Shown here piece after piece: positions 9,055 to 17,880 of a stretch of DNA of 64,000 nt. The position numbers were made by a program, and so were the translations under genes. Numbering within the stretch: the first letter of the stretch is position 1; every line of letters starts with the position of its first letter. Below the pieces are notes generated by a model that did not search any database, was not told where the DNA came from, and saw nothing but the letters and a program-made list of their open reading frames with translations. The DNA comes from an uncultured Spirochaetaceae bacterium. GTDB taxonomy: Bacteria > Spirochaetota > Spirochaetia > Treponematales > Treponemataceae. Location: NCBI GenBank assembly GCA_902797305.1, contig CADBSK010000150.1, forward strand, positions 20,582 to 84,581, written 5' to 3'.

Positions 9055-10277
9055 TGTTTGAACTATTAAAAAAAATAAGACAAAAATATCAGGCACCAGA
9101 GGATGTTTCTGAGATAATTCATAAAAGAAATAGATTTCATTTGCGATTTGTGTTTGGTTTTTCTGTTCTTTTTGGGATGATAACACTTATAGCATTTACA
9201 CTTAAGGAACGAACAGGTTCTCTGCAAGCAACAACTGTAATGTATTATTTATATTACATCATTGTAGGAATAATTGGCCTTGCTTTGTGTTTTACAAAGA
9301 GTGGAAAACTAACGCCTTCCATTGCTGTCTTTGCTTTTTTTGGGATTATTTGCGGATTTTATTTTTTAATGCGTCCTATTTCTACAGCAATTCTGTATTA
9401 TGTTGGATTCATGTTCTTTATGATAATTCTTTTTGACTATAATCCATTTGTTCTGGCTATTTCTGTAATTCTATATCAGGTTTTAATTTCAATTTTAATT
9501 ATATGTAAAGTTCGAATGACTTCTGAGACGGTTTCAGTATCAAACTGGATAAATATGTTTTTAACCAGTGCTTGTATCATTTACCTTGCATTCTGGAAAC
9601 GCAGCGGACTTTTAAAAAAGTTTTCTGTTGAAAAGAGTATTGAACAAGAAAAAAATAAATCAGAAGAGTTGCTTTTGAACCTGCTTCCAAGAAAGGTAAT
9701 GGAACAGCTTAGAGATACAGGAAAAGCTTCTCCTGAACATTTTGATGACACAACAGTTTTATTTGCAGAAATCGTAAATTTTACAGAGCTTTCAGAAAAA
9801 CTCGCAGCTCCAGAACTTGTAAAAATCCTTAATGAAGTATTTGGGAAATTTGATGCGATAGTAGAAAAGAATTCTTGTGTCCGCATCAAAACTACAGGCG
9901 AGATATATATGGCTGTGTGTGGTTTGCCTGTAAAAGACGAAAAACATGCAGAACACATAATTTTCTGTGCAAAACAATTTATAAGATACATCGAAGAGTA
10001 TAATCAAACCGCAGAGAATAAAATTTATATTCGCGTAGGTCTAAATTCCGGTAAGGTTATTGCAGGTATCGTTGGAATTAAAAAATACATTTACGATATT
10101 TTTGGAGATACAGTAAATACTGCAAGCAGAATGGAATCTATGTCGTCTAAAATGCAGATTAATATTTCCGAAAATACTTATAATCTGGTAAAAGATAAGT
10201 TCCTGTTTAAAAAACAAAGCCCGATTCAGGTAAAAGGAAAGGGAACTATGCAGACTTATTTGCTGGATGAAGAATAA
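9054..10277 (+). CDS. Six-TM class III nucleotide cyclase, transition-state (C2-like) subunit
   Basis: The product has 407 residues with the same plan as the first cyclase: about six membrane segments (residues 28-185), a linker helix (LEQEK-like region, SIEQEKNKSEELLLNLLP), then a class III catalytic domain (about 230-405). The two metal aspartates are changed to glutamate, Glu239 in FAEIVNFT and Glu283 in TGEIYMA. Lys279, Asp348 (YDIFG), Asn355 and Arg359 (VNTASRM) are intact. This mirrors the C2 half of animal transmembrane adenylyl cyclases, whereas the first cyclase mirrors C1. Glutamate might keep weak metal binding, so some homodimer activity cannot be excluded. It overlaps the hydrolase gene by 1 nt and ends the operon, 5 nt from a convergent gene. 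Confidence 0.88.
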   Translation: MFELLKKIRQKYQAPEDVSEIIHKRNRFHLRFVFGFSVLFGMITLIAFTLKERTGSLQATTVMYYLYYIIVGIIGLALCFTKSGKLTPSIAVFAFFGIICGFYFLMRPISTAILYYVGFMFFMIILFDYNPFVLAISVILYQVLISILIICKVRMTSETVSVSNWINMFLTSACIIYLAFWKRSGLLKKFSVEKSIEQEKNKSEELLLNLLPRKVMEQLRDTGKASPEHFDDTTVLFAEIVNFTELSEKLAAPELVKILNEVFGKFDAIVEKNSCVRIKTTGEIYMAVCGLPVKDEKHAEHIIFCAKQFIRYIEEYNQTAENKIYIRVGLNSGKVIAGIVGIKKYIYDIFGDTVNTASRMESMSSKMQINISENTYNLVKDKFLFKKQSPIQVKGKGTMQTYLLDEE

Positions 10278-10282
10278 TTTTA

Positions 10283-12634
10283 TCAGTCTGCGTATATTTC
10301 TGCGTATTGTTCCATTAATTCTTCAAACTCTTGCTGGCTGTCGCTGGCAAGGGAGCAGGCAAAATAGAGGGCAATAACGCTTTCTGTTGTAAGATATCCC
10401 ATTGGAACGGCACCTTCGCGCCATACTCCGTGAGCGGTTACATATTGGCTAAAATCAAGATTAATTTTCTGCTGGCTTGTGCAGTAAAAACGAATGCCAT
10501 GCTGTTTACCGGCCAAGAGAAGCTGCTTGATACTAAAGTCGGTCTCGTTAAGATTGCCTGAACCAATTCCGTACATCTCAAGAAAAATTGATTTAATTGG
10601 CGAGTATTTAAGCATGCTGTTATATATGTCACTTCTAAAGCCCGGATACAAACGGCACAAAAGCATTTTTTCACTTGCTTCTGTAAAGATTCTGGAAACA
10701 ACTTCTTGATCAAGTTCTCCGATACCAACAAATTGTGTTGCAATAGGGCCGCTTTCTATATGTTTTTGAACTTTTAAGTTCCAGTTGCAGAAACTTCCTG
10801 GCTGATCAAAGTGAAGATTCAGTGGTGAAAGAACTTTTCCTCCATACACAACATATACACCGTTTTTTTGTGCTTTTGCGGTCTGGATTGCCAGCTGCAG
10901 GTTTAGTTCCGATTCTGAACTTTCTAATGGTAGTGAACTTGAACCTGTAATTACGATTGGAACTTCGCTGTCGCTAAAGAGCCAATACAGAAGTGCCGCC
11001 GTATAACTTAAGGTGTAAGTTCCGTGGGTAACAACGATACCGTTTGCAATTCCTGCGTTAATGCGGTTTGCAATTTCGGAAATAAGAACTGCCCAGTTTT
11101 TTGGTTCCAGTTCCTCGCTAAAGTACTGACCTGCACTAATAACTTGGATTGGTTCATCAGGACAGATTTTTTCTGCAATATTTTTAATAACGGTACTGTC
11201 TCCGCTGTAGATAGAACCATCCATGTGTCTTACGGCAGAAATAGCACCACCCGTTGTAATTACATATATTACACTGATGTTTAATTCCTGCTTAATCAGC
11301 TGTTTTACAACCTGAGGTACGGCTTTACCCTTTGTCTCTTTCATAACAAGACCGGTTAGGAATTCAAGAGGGGCCATTTCTCCATTTTGAAGAATCTTGC
11401 ATTGAGTTGGATTTTGTTCCAAAACTCGACGGACATAGGGTAATAAATCCCGTTCAGTTCCCAGTTCGGAAATGTTAAGGCTCTTCATCAATTTTTCAGG
11501 AGAAGAACCAGTTTCGAAGCTTGTGCGCAAAAGAGTTTTTGCAGTGGCACTGTGAATTTCTCCAGAATCAAGTTTTTTCATTATCCAGGTAAAGTTTTCT
11601 GGAGTCATTTTTGATTCTGAGATTGAAGAAGAAGTTTTGTTCAAAAGGCGTGTCAGTTCACTTGCAATCCAGTGTGCGGCATTAAGTGGTTGAGACCCGA
11701 GTTCAACAACTTTTTCAAAAAAGTCGGCACGGTCTTTGTAATCGCATAAAAATTCCGCTCTAAGTCGGCTTACACCATATTGCTTTTTAAAGCGCTGTCT
11801 TCTTGTTTCAGGAAGCTCAAAGTTGCAAACTAAGTGAAGTGCGTTTATTTCGTCTTCTAAATGGAATGTTTGAGGTGGATTCAGGTGTTCAAACTGATGA
11901 GAAGGTGTGTTTCGTTCCTGGAAAAATTCTGTGCAGTTTTTTGGTTCATTCCATAGTCGGCTTTCAGAAGGAATAGATTCTCCTGCGCTAAGCATATTTT
12001 CCTGCCGTGTAAGTTCGTGGTTAATAGCTTTGCGGGCAAAGTTTGAAGAATTAAGATTGCGTACCTTAACATAATAGTTCGGCAGGTTTGGGTATTTAGA
12101 AAGGGCTACATATGCGTTGCATCGGATAGAGCCGTCTTTAATAAGGCTGTTGTTCATGTGAAGGTATTGGGTCAAACGGCGCAATTCTTCCAGAAACATC
12201 TGAACTTCTTCTCCCAGTTCAAAGCTTGAAGCGGTTTTGATGCGGATGCTTGGACTACCGGCTTTGGAATAGTCCATATGGGTATTTCCATTTGCGTGAG
12301 TAAGGCGTCCCATATCTTCTTCGATACGGATTTCTTCTATTTTAATGGTCTTTGGGCGGCGGTGAAAAAGCAGATTCATAACTCCGCCCTGTGCAGCTTT
12401 TACAGACAGGCCGGTTAATTTCGAAAGTTCTGGAGCTTTTGTATTAATCCCTGTTACATGTTCAATATCAGAAATTGGGAGAATGCGACACCCTAAGGCT
12501 TTTGCCAGAGTAATTGTATTTTGAAGAACAGAAGAGTCGATGCTGATTTTGTTGGTAGAAGGATTTATTTTAAAAACTGATTCGACAGGTTCCAGCTGAA
12601 TACGAGCTTCGATATATACAAAAGACTGATACAT
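10283..12634 (-). CDS. GatB/GatE-like protein fused to a degenerate L-asparaginase domain
   Basis: The 783-residue protein joins a GatB/GatE-like part (about 1-440) to an asparaginase/GatD-like domain (about 450-783). The GatB part keeps IRIEEDMGRLTH, MDYSKAGSPS, DGSIRCNAYVAL and VRNLNSSN, followed by helical and YqeY-like tail regions. It has no CxxC zinc motif and lacks the RKNYFYPDLPKGYQ-type segment. In the asparaginase part the first catalytic Thr is Ala464 (TTGGAIS), the second Thr539 remains, and the HGTDT aspartate is Tyr540. The segment that should hold the catalytic Lys is not recognisable. Archaeal GatDE amidates Glu-tRNA(Gln) using exactly these two modules as separate subunits. 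Here amidase activity is unlikely, so a regulatory or tRNA-binding role is possible. GGAGG precedes the ATG. Confidence 0.8.
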   Translation of the reverse strand: MYQSFVYIEARIQLEPVESVFKINPSTNKISIDSSVLQNTITLAKALGCRILPISDIEHVTGINTKAPELSKLTGLSVKAAQGGVMNLLFHRRPKTIKIEEIRIEEDMGRLTHANGNTHMDYSKAGSPSIRIKTASSFELGEEVQMFLEELRRLTQYLHMNNSLIKDGSIRCNAYVALSKYPNLPNYYVKVRNLNSSNFARKAINHELTRQENMLSAGESIPSESRLWNEPKNCTEFFQERNTPSHQFEHLNPPQTFHLEDEINALHLVCNFELPETRRQRFKKQYGVSRLRAEFLCDYKDRADFFEKVVELGSQPLNAAHWIASELTRLLNKTSSSISESKMTPENFTWIMKKLDSGEIHSATAKTLLRTSFETGSSPEKLMKSLNISELGTERDLLPYVRRVLEQNPTQCKILQNGEMAPLEFLTGLVMKETKGKAVPQVVKQLIKQELNISVIYVITTGGAISAVRHMDGSIYSGDSTVIKNIAEKICPDEPIQVISAGQYFSEELEPKNWAVLISEIANRINAGIANGIVVTHGTYTLSYTAALLYWLFSDSEVPIVITGSSSLPLESSESELNLQLAIQTAKAQKNGVYVVYGGKVLSPLNLHFDQPGSFCNWNLKVQKHIESGPIATQFVGIGELDQEVVSRIFTEASEKMLLCRLYPGFRSDIYNSMLKYSPIKSIFLEMYGIGSGNLNETDFSIKQLLLAGKQHGIRFYCTSQQKINLDFSQYVTAHGVWREGAVPMGYLTTESVIALYFACSLASDSQQEFEELMEQYAEIYAD

Positions 12635-12763
12635 TCCTGCCTCCCGGAAATAAAACTATAAACCGTGATAAAATTATAAATTATTGAAAAATTATACCGT
12701 TTTTTAGAATTTTGTGATATACTAAGGAAAATATTTGCCCCCGTGTAGGGTATAGGAGTTTTT

Positions 12764-14194
12764 GTGAATAAGCACGATTTTCCAAAAATCCATTTCTACG
12801 ATCAGGATTTTGTAGATATTTATAACAAGACATGGACGATGCTTTCTGATTATTGGATTAATCCAAAAACAGGAGAAAAGACATCCGATGGAAAATTTAT
12901 TTATCCAGTTGGCGATAAGCTTGTTATTGATCAGTTCGAATCTATTCTGTCGTCATTCTTTTTAGTTTATTCTAACCGCAACTACGAGGCCAGTTCAAAC
13001 ATCGATTACTTTTACGAAAGACAAGAAGAAAACGGTGCAATTCGCTGGCGTTATGATGCAAAGACAAATGAACCAATGCTCGAAAAAGATAATCCAGAAG
13101 GTATTGGATTACCACTTTTTGCCTGGGCAGAATTCAATCTTTATCACAAGTCTGCTAACAAAAAACGAATCAAAGAAGTAATGCCAATTCTCCAGAAATA
13201 CATGGAATGGATTGATGCAACTTTTAAAAAGGAAAATGGTTTGTATGCCGTTCCAGCTTCAAGCAGCACTATGATTAACTCTCCTCGTCAGGATGCGTAC
13301 TATACAATTGATTTTAACTCTGCAGTTGCAATCAATTGTGCCCACATGTCTGCTTTGGGAGATATTCTTAATGATAAAGAATTGAGTTTCCAATATAGAC
13401 GAAACTATTTTTCTATCAAAACCCGCATAAACAATTTGATGTGGGATAATGATACTGGTTTTTATCACGACTTGGATAAAGATGGTAATCGTTTACCAGA
13501 AAAAACAATTGCAGGATTCTGGCCATTGATGGCAGAAATTCCTAATGCAGATAAATCAGAAGTTCTTGTTGCTCATTTGAGTAACCCTAATACTTTTGGA
13601 ACAGAACATCCTTTCCCAACTCTTAGTGCGGACAGTCCTCACTTTAGTATGGACGGAGAAGGATTCTGTGGTGGTGTTTTCCCAATGTTCAACTTTGTTA
13701 TTATAAAAGGTTTGGAAAAATACCAGAAGTATGAACTTGCAAGGGAATGTTCAATTCGTCACCTTTATTACGTTCTTGAAGGACTTATGCCTACAGATGA
13801 AAATCAGAAAGGTGATTTTTACGAAGCCTATAAACCAAACAGTGCTCAAAAAGCAATTATGTCTGGCGTAGAAGGGTTCCCTAGAGAACACTTTTTGGCG
13901 AGTGCAGGACTTTCAACCATCGCTCTTATGATTGAAAACGTAATTGGACTTTCTATCAGTTTGCCACGAAAGACGGTAGATTGGATTATTCCAAACCTCG
14001 AAATCATGGGAATCGAAAACCTTTCTCTCAAACGCAATCTTATTACAATTTTGAGTAACAAGAGTGCCCGGGGATGGGAAATTCAGATGGAAAGCGAAAA
14101 GTTATACTACTTTACAATTAACATCATTGATCAAAAGAAAAAGACACTTCCTATTCCAAGCGGAAAGTGTTCTATGCTCATAGATAAATTATAA
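12764..14194 (+). CDS. GH63/GH37-like (alpha/alpha)6 glycosidase
   Basis: The start is GTG with GGAG five bases upstream. The preceding 12718-12723 TATACT with TG one base ahead is a likely extended -10. The 476-residue protein has no signal peptide and resembles trehalase/mannosidase-type (alpha/alpha)6 barrels. Supporting segments are MWDNDTGFYHD, TIAGFWPLMAEI, PTLSADSPHF, DGEGFCGGVFPMFN and GDFYEAYKPNS, the last being a usual position for the catalytic acid region in GH63-like enzymes. It probably cleaves an intracellular di- or oligosaccharide such as trehalose or a mannosyl compound, but the substrate cannot be told from sequence. It begins an operon with Ppx/GppA (13 nt), polyphosphate kinase and an ATPase. 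This would link stored or compatible sugars and polyphosphate (inference). Confidence 0.65.
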   Translation: MNKHDFPKIHFYDQDFVDIYNKTWTMLSDYWINPKTGEKTSDGKFIYPVGDKLVIDQFESILSSFFLVYSNRNYEASSNIDYFYERQEENGAIRWRYDAKTNEPMLEKDNPEGIGLPLFAWAEFNLYHKSANKKRIKEVMPILQKYMEWIDATFKKENGLYAVPASSSTMINSPRQDAYYTIDFNSAVAINCAHMSALGDILNDKELSFQYRRNYFSIKTRINNLMWDNDTGFYHDLDKDGNRLPEKTIAGFWPLMAEIPNADKSEVLVAHLSNPNTFGTEHPFPTLSADSPHFSMDGEGFCGGVFPMFNFVIIKGLEKYQKYELARECSIRHLYYVLEGLMPTDENQKGDFYEAYKPNSAQKAIMSGVEGFPREHFLASAGLSTIALMIENVIGLSISLPRKTVDWIIPNLEIMGIENLSLKRNLITILSNKSARGWEIQMESEKLYYFTINIIDQKKKTLPIPSGKCSMLIDKL

Positions 14195-14207
14195 TTCGGA
14201 GGCGACT

Positions 14208-15737
14208 ATGGCAACACCAGAAGCGGTCATTGAAATCGGCTCGACAGGTGTTCGCCTGCTAGTTGCCGAGTTAACTCCTGACAGAAAAAGAAATACCCTT
14301 GATCGCGCAGAAATGCCTATTTCCTTAGGAAGAGATGTTTTTGGGCAGGGGTATATTTCCAGAGAAACAACTCTCCAGTGCCTGCATATTCTTCAGCGAT
14401 ACAAGGAACAGCTTGTTGGCTGGGGAATTTTGCCAATCCAGACTACTGTAATTGCGACGAGTGCCTTTCGTGAGGCTAAAAATAAAGATCCAGTAATGGA
14501 CAAAATCCTTTCTTCAACAGGGTTTAGGGTAAAAGTAATCGATGGTATCGAAGAAAACCGCCTTATGTATCTTGCAATTTCGGAGTGTCTTAAGGGCGAG
14601 TCTGCAGAATTGCGTTCAGAAGATACCGTCATTCTTGAAGTTGCTGGTGGTTCCACCGAATTAATGCTCATGAAAAAAGGAAAAATGGCTGGAGCACACA
14701 GTTTAAGGCTGGGAACAGTTCGATTAGAGCCAAAATTGAGTAAACAGTCAGGCTCTTTTGAAGATATTCAAAGATATGTAAAAGAACTAACACTTAATAC
14801 AAAAGGCTCAATAGAAAGCGAGTTAAATCTTGAAGAAGTTCAGCAGTTTGTTGCAGTAGGCTCTGATGCAACTCTTGCGGCAATTCATGCAGGTAAACCA
14901 ATCAGTACATTTTTGTGGTCTATCCAAATTGATGATTTTGACTGCTTTGTTGATGAAATACAGGAATATTCTATTGATGAAATTGTTGGTCGTTTTAAAA
15001 TTTCATTTAATGATGCTCAAACTCTTAGAATTAGTCTTTTGATTTATAAGATGTTTATTCATCTTACAAATGTAAAAACGATTATCGTTCCTGAAACAAA
15101 TATTCGCGAGGGACTGATTCTTGATAAAACAAATGTTCCAAACAAAGAGTTAAAAGAAGAATTCCATCAGCAGATTACAGCAAGTGCTCTTAATCTTTTA
15201 AAAAAATACCATGGAGACGTAAATCACGCTGAATATGTACGCACTACCAGTTTGCAAATATATGACAAACTTAGTGCAGAAATGAATCTGGATGAAAGAT
15301 CAAGGCTTTTGCTGGAGGTTGCAGCGGTTTTACATGATATTGGAATTTTCATTCGTCTTGATGATCACAATTTACATGGAGCTTACATAATCAATCATTC
15401 GGATATTTTTGGGCTTGTAAATACAGAAAGAGAAATCATTTCTCAGATTGCTCTTTACCACCGCGGAAAACAACAGCCGCAGGATCAGGAACGTTTTCAG
15501 ATTCTGGCAAGAAGTGACCGAATGCGTATTTTAAAACTAACGGCGATTTTGCGCATTGCGGATGCCCTGGATCGAAGTCACAGCCAGAGTCTTACGGATT
15601 TGACAATAACGCTTCAGAATGAAGCTTTAATAATCCGAACAAAAGGAAGTAAAAATGTTGCTCTTGAGCGAATTGCACTTGCTGAAAAGGGCGAAATGTT
15701 TGAATCAGTTTTTGGTTATAAGCTGATTCTTTTATAA
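14208..15737 (+). CDS. ppx: Ppx/GppA-family exopolyphosphatase / guanosine pentaphosphate phosphohydrolase
   Basis: The 509-residue protein has an ASKHA phosphatase N-terminal half (about 1-300) and an HD-type C-terminal half (AAVLHDIGIFI near residue 385; H-D pair). N-terminal loops read VIEIGSTGVRLLV, IATSAFREAKN and ILEVAGGSTELML. These correspond to the usual DIGSNS, ATSA.R.A and D.GGGSTE. The acidic residue of both phosphate loops is Glu rather than Asp. It hydrolyses terminal phosphates of polyphosphate and/or converts pppGpp to ppGpp. It has an SD (GGAGG) before the ATG, follows the glycosidase by 13 nt and precedes polyphosphate kinase by 10 nt. The pairing with ppk supports a polyphosphate role. 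Confidence 0.88.
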   Translation: MATPEAVIEIGSTGVRLLVAELTPDRKRNTLDRAEMPISLGRDVFGQGYISRETTLQCLHILQRYKEQLVGWGILPIQTTVIATSAFREAKNKDPVMDKILSSTGFRVKVIDGIEENRLMYLAISECLKGESAELRSEDTVILEVAGGSTELMLMKKGKMAGAHSLRLGTVRLEPKLSKQSGSFEDIQRYVKELTLNTKGSIESELNLEEVQQFVAVGSDATLAAIHAGKPISTFLWSIQIDDFDCFVDEIQEYSIDEIVGRFKISFNDAQTLRISLLIYKMFIHLTNVKTIIVPETNIREGLILDKTNVPNKELKEEFHQQITASALNLLKKYHGDVNHAEYVRTTSLQIYDKLSAEMNLDERSRLLLEVAAVLHDIGIFIRLDDHNLHGAYIINHSDIFGLVNTEREIISQIALYHRGKQQPQDQERFQILARSDRMRILKLTAILRIADALDRSHSQSLTDLTITLQNEALIIRTKGSKNVALERIALAEKGEMFESVFGYKLILL

Positions 15738-15747
15738 GGGGGCAAGA

Positions 15748-17877
15748 ATGGAAGCACGCTTTTTTAACAGAGAACTTTCGTGGATAGAATTTAACGGACG
15801 TGTCTTGTATCAGGGATTGCGAAAAGACCAGCCCCTTTTGGAACGATTAAATTTTCTTTCTATTGTAACAAGTAATTTTGATGAATTTTTTCAAGTCAGA
15901 GTTGCAAGCGTAAAGCGTTCTTTAATTTCTAATCCCGACCAGGTTGATATATCGGGTCTAACTCCTGAGCTATTATTGCGACAAATTAGTTCCCGCTGCC
16001 ATGAGATTATTAGAAAGCAGAATGATTGCTTAATGAACGATATTCTTCCGGAATTAGCTAAGAAGAATATTAAGTATGTTAATCCTCTCAATTTCACACC
16101 ACTGCAAAATGAATTTGTTCAATCGTTCTTTAAGGCAGAGATATTCCCGATTTTAACACCTTTACGAACAGATACAGAGATTTTTCCACATATTATTAAT
16201 AAGGCTCATTACGTAGCGTTTTTATTGACTCCGATTAAGGGTATTCACAATGCAAATAATCTCTTAAAAGGTGATGATAATGCGCCTCGTATCAGTCTTG
16301 TTCAGGTACCTCAGGCTATTCCCCAGATAATTTGGCTTCCTGGAGAAAGGGGTGTAAAACAGTTTGCGCTTTCTGAAGAAATTATCAGCCACTATGGAAC
16401 TCAATTGTTCCCGGGCTTTGGGGTAGACGAAACTTTGATTTTTAAGGTTCTCAGAGATGCCGATTTTGCGGTAGACGAAGATAGCGGAACAAACTTTATC
16501 CATGAGATGGAAAAAGTTCTTGATAAAAGAAAGACTTCCTTTGCAGTACAGCTAATATGCAATAATTCAAGCGAAAAGATTCTTAATTTCCTCCTTGGAA
16601 AGCTTGAACTTGGGCAGGAAGATGCCTACGTTATTGACGGTATACTTGATTCTAAAGTTCTTGGTTCTCTTAGAGAGCTGGACGAAAACGGGGAGATGCA
16701 GTTTTCTAAATGGTCGCATTTTTATCCGGCAAGTTTACCAAAGGATGAACCGTTCTGGGATATTTTAAAGCAGCGAGATATTTTACTTCATGTACCATAC
16801 GAGAGTTACGAGCCGGTAATTAAATTTATTTCGGATGCAGCAGACGACAGTGATGTTCTTGCGATTAAGATGACTCTTTACAGAACTGGAGAGGACACAA
16901 GAATTGTAAATGCCTTGATGCGGGCAGCACAAAAAGGCAAGCAGGTTGTAGTTCTAGTAGAATTAAAGGCTCGCTTTGATGAAGAACGAAATATTGCCTG
17001 GGCTCAAAAGTTAGAAAATGCAGGTGTAACGGTTATTTACGGACTTGTAAATTTAAAAGTACATGCAAAGATGATTATGGTTATGCGTCGGGAAAACGAA
17101 ACGATTTGCCGGTACGCACATCTTTCAACAGGTAATTACAATCCAAAGACTGCCGAGTACTACGCAGACTTGTCGCTTTTTACAAGCAATTACGAAATGG
17201 TAACGGATGCAACCCAATTCTTTAATCTTGTAACTGGATATTCAACTTTGCAAACCATGAAACGTTTTGGAATGGCACCGGTTTCGTTAAAAAGCATGTT
17301 AATTTCGATGATTAATCGCGAAATTGAACAGAGTACACCGGAGCATCCAGGACTTATCATGGCAAAAATGAACAGTCTTACTCACGAAGAAGTAATACCT
17401 TTGCTTTACAAGGCAAGTTGTGCGGGGGTAAGGGTTCTTTTAAATGTTCGTGGAATTTGTATGCTTGTTCCTGGTGTAAAGGATATGAGCGAAAACATAA
17501 AGGTTGTAAGCATTGTTGACAGGTATCTTGAACATTCGAGGGTGTTTTATTTTCAGAATGGCGGACAGGAAGAAATCTATCTGTCCAGCGCGGATTGGAT
17601 GAGTCGTAACCTGGATCGACGAGTAGAAGTAATGTTCCCGATTTTAGAAAAAAGAACCTTTAAGGAAGTAAAAGACATTCTTGAGGTGTATTTTAAGGAC
17701 AATACTAATTCTATGCAGCTTGAAGAAAATGGTTCCTGGTTGCCGGTAGAACCAGAAGAAGCTGATGGAAAGGAAAAGGTGCGCGCGCAGGAAGTGTTGT
17801 ACAAAAAATACAAAAGAAGGAATTCTTTGTCGGGAGGAACCCCAAAGATTGAATTTGTAGTGCGACGCAAGGACTAG
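15748..17877 (+). CDS. ppk: Polyphosphate kinase 1
   Basis: The 709-residue length is standard for PPK1. The N-terminal segment FFNRELSWIEFNGRVL is diagnostic. The phospholipase-D-like catalytic halves contain the two conserved histidines, His439 in KVHAKMIMVM, the autophosphorylated residue in PPK1, and His596 in YLEHSRVFYF. LSSADWMSRNLDRRVE follows as in the family. The enzyme reversibly transfers the gamma phosphate of ATP onto polyphosphate. The gene has a GGGGG-like SD and lies between ppx/gppA and an ATPase gene (3 nt downstream), so synthesis and breakdown of polyphosphate are encoded together. Nothing looks damaged. Confidence 0.97.
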   Translation: MEARFFNRELSWIEFNGRVLYQGLRKDQPLLERLNFLSIVTSNFDEFFQVRVASVKRSLISNPDQVDISGLTPELLLRQISSRCHEIIRKQNDCLMNDILPELAKKNIKYVNPLNFTPLQNEFVQSFFKAEIFPILTPLRTDTEIFPHIINKAHYVAFLLTPIKGIHNANNLLKGDDNAPRISLVQVPQAIPQIIWLPGERGVKQFALSEEIISHYGTQLFPGFGVDETLIFKVLRDADFAVDEDSGTNFIHEMEKVLDKRKTSFAVQLICNNSSEKILNFLLGKLELGQEDAYVIDGILDSKVLGSLRELDENGEMQFSKWSHFYPASLPKDEPFWDILKQRDILLHVPYESYEPVIKFISDAADDSDVLAIKMTLYRTGEDTRIVNALMRAAQKGKQVVVLVELKARFDEERNIAWAQKLENAGVTVIYGLVNLKVHAKMIMVMRRENETICRYAHLSTGNYNPKTAEYYADLSLFTSNYEMVTDATQFFNLVTGYSTLQTMKRFGMAPVSLKSMLISMINREIEQSTPEHPGLIMAKMNSLTHEEVIPLLYKASCAGVRVLLNVRGICMLVPGVKDMSENIKVVSIVDRYLEHSRVFYFQNGGQEEIYLSSADWMSRNLDRRVEVMFPILEKRTFKEVKDILEVYFKDNTNSMQLEENGSWLPVEPEEADGKEKVRAQEVLYKKYKRRNSLSGGTPKIEFVVRRKD

Positions 17878-17880
17878 CCT

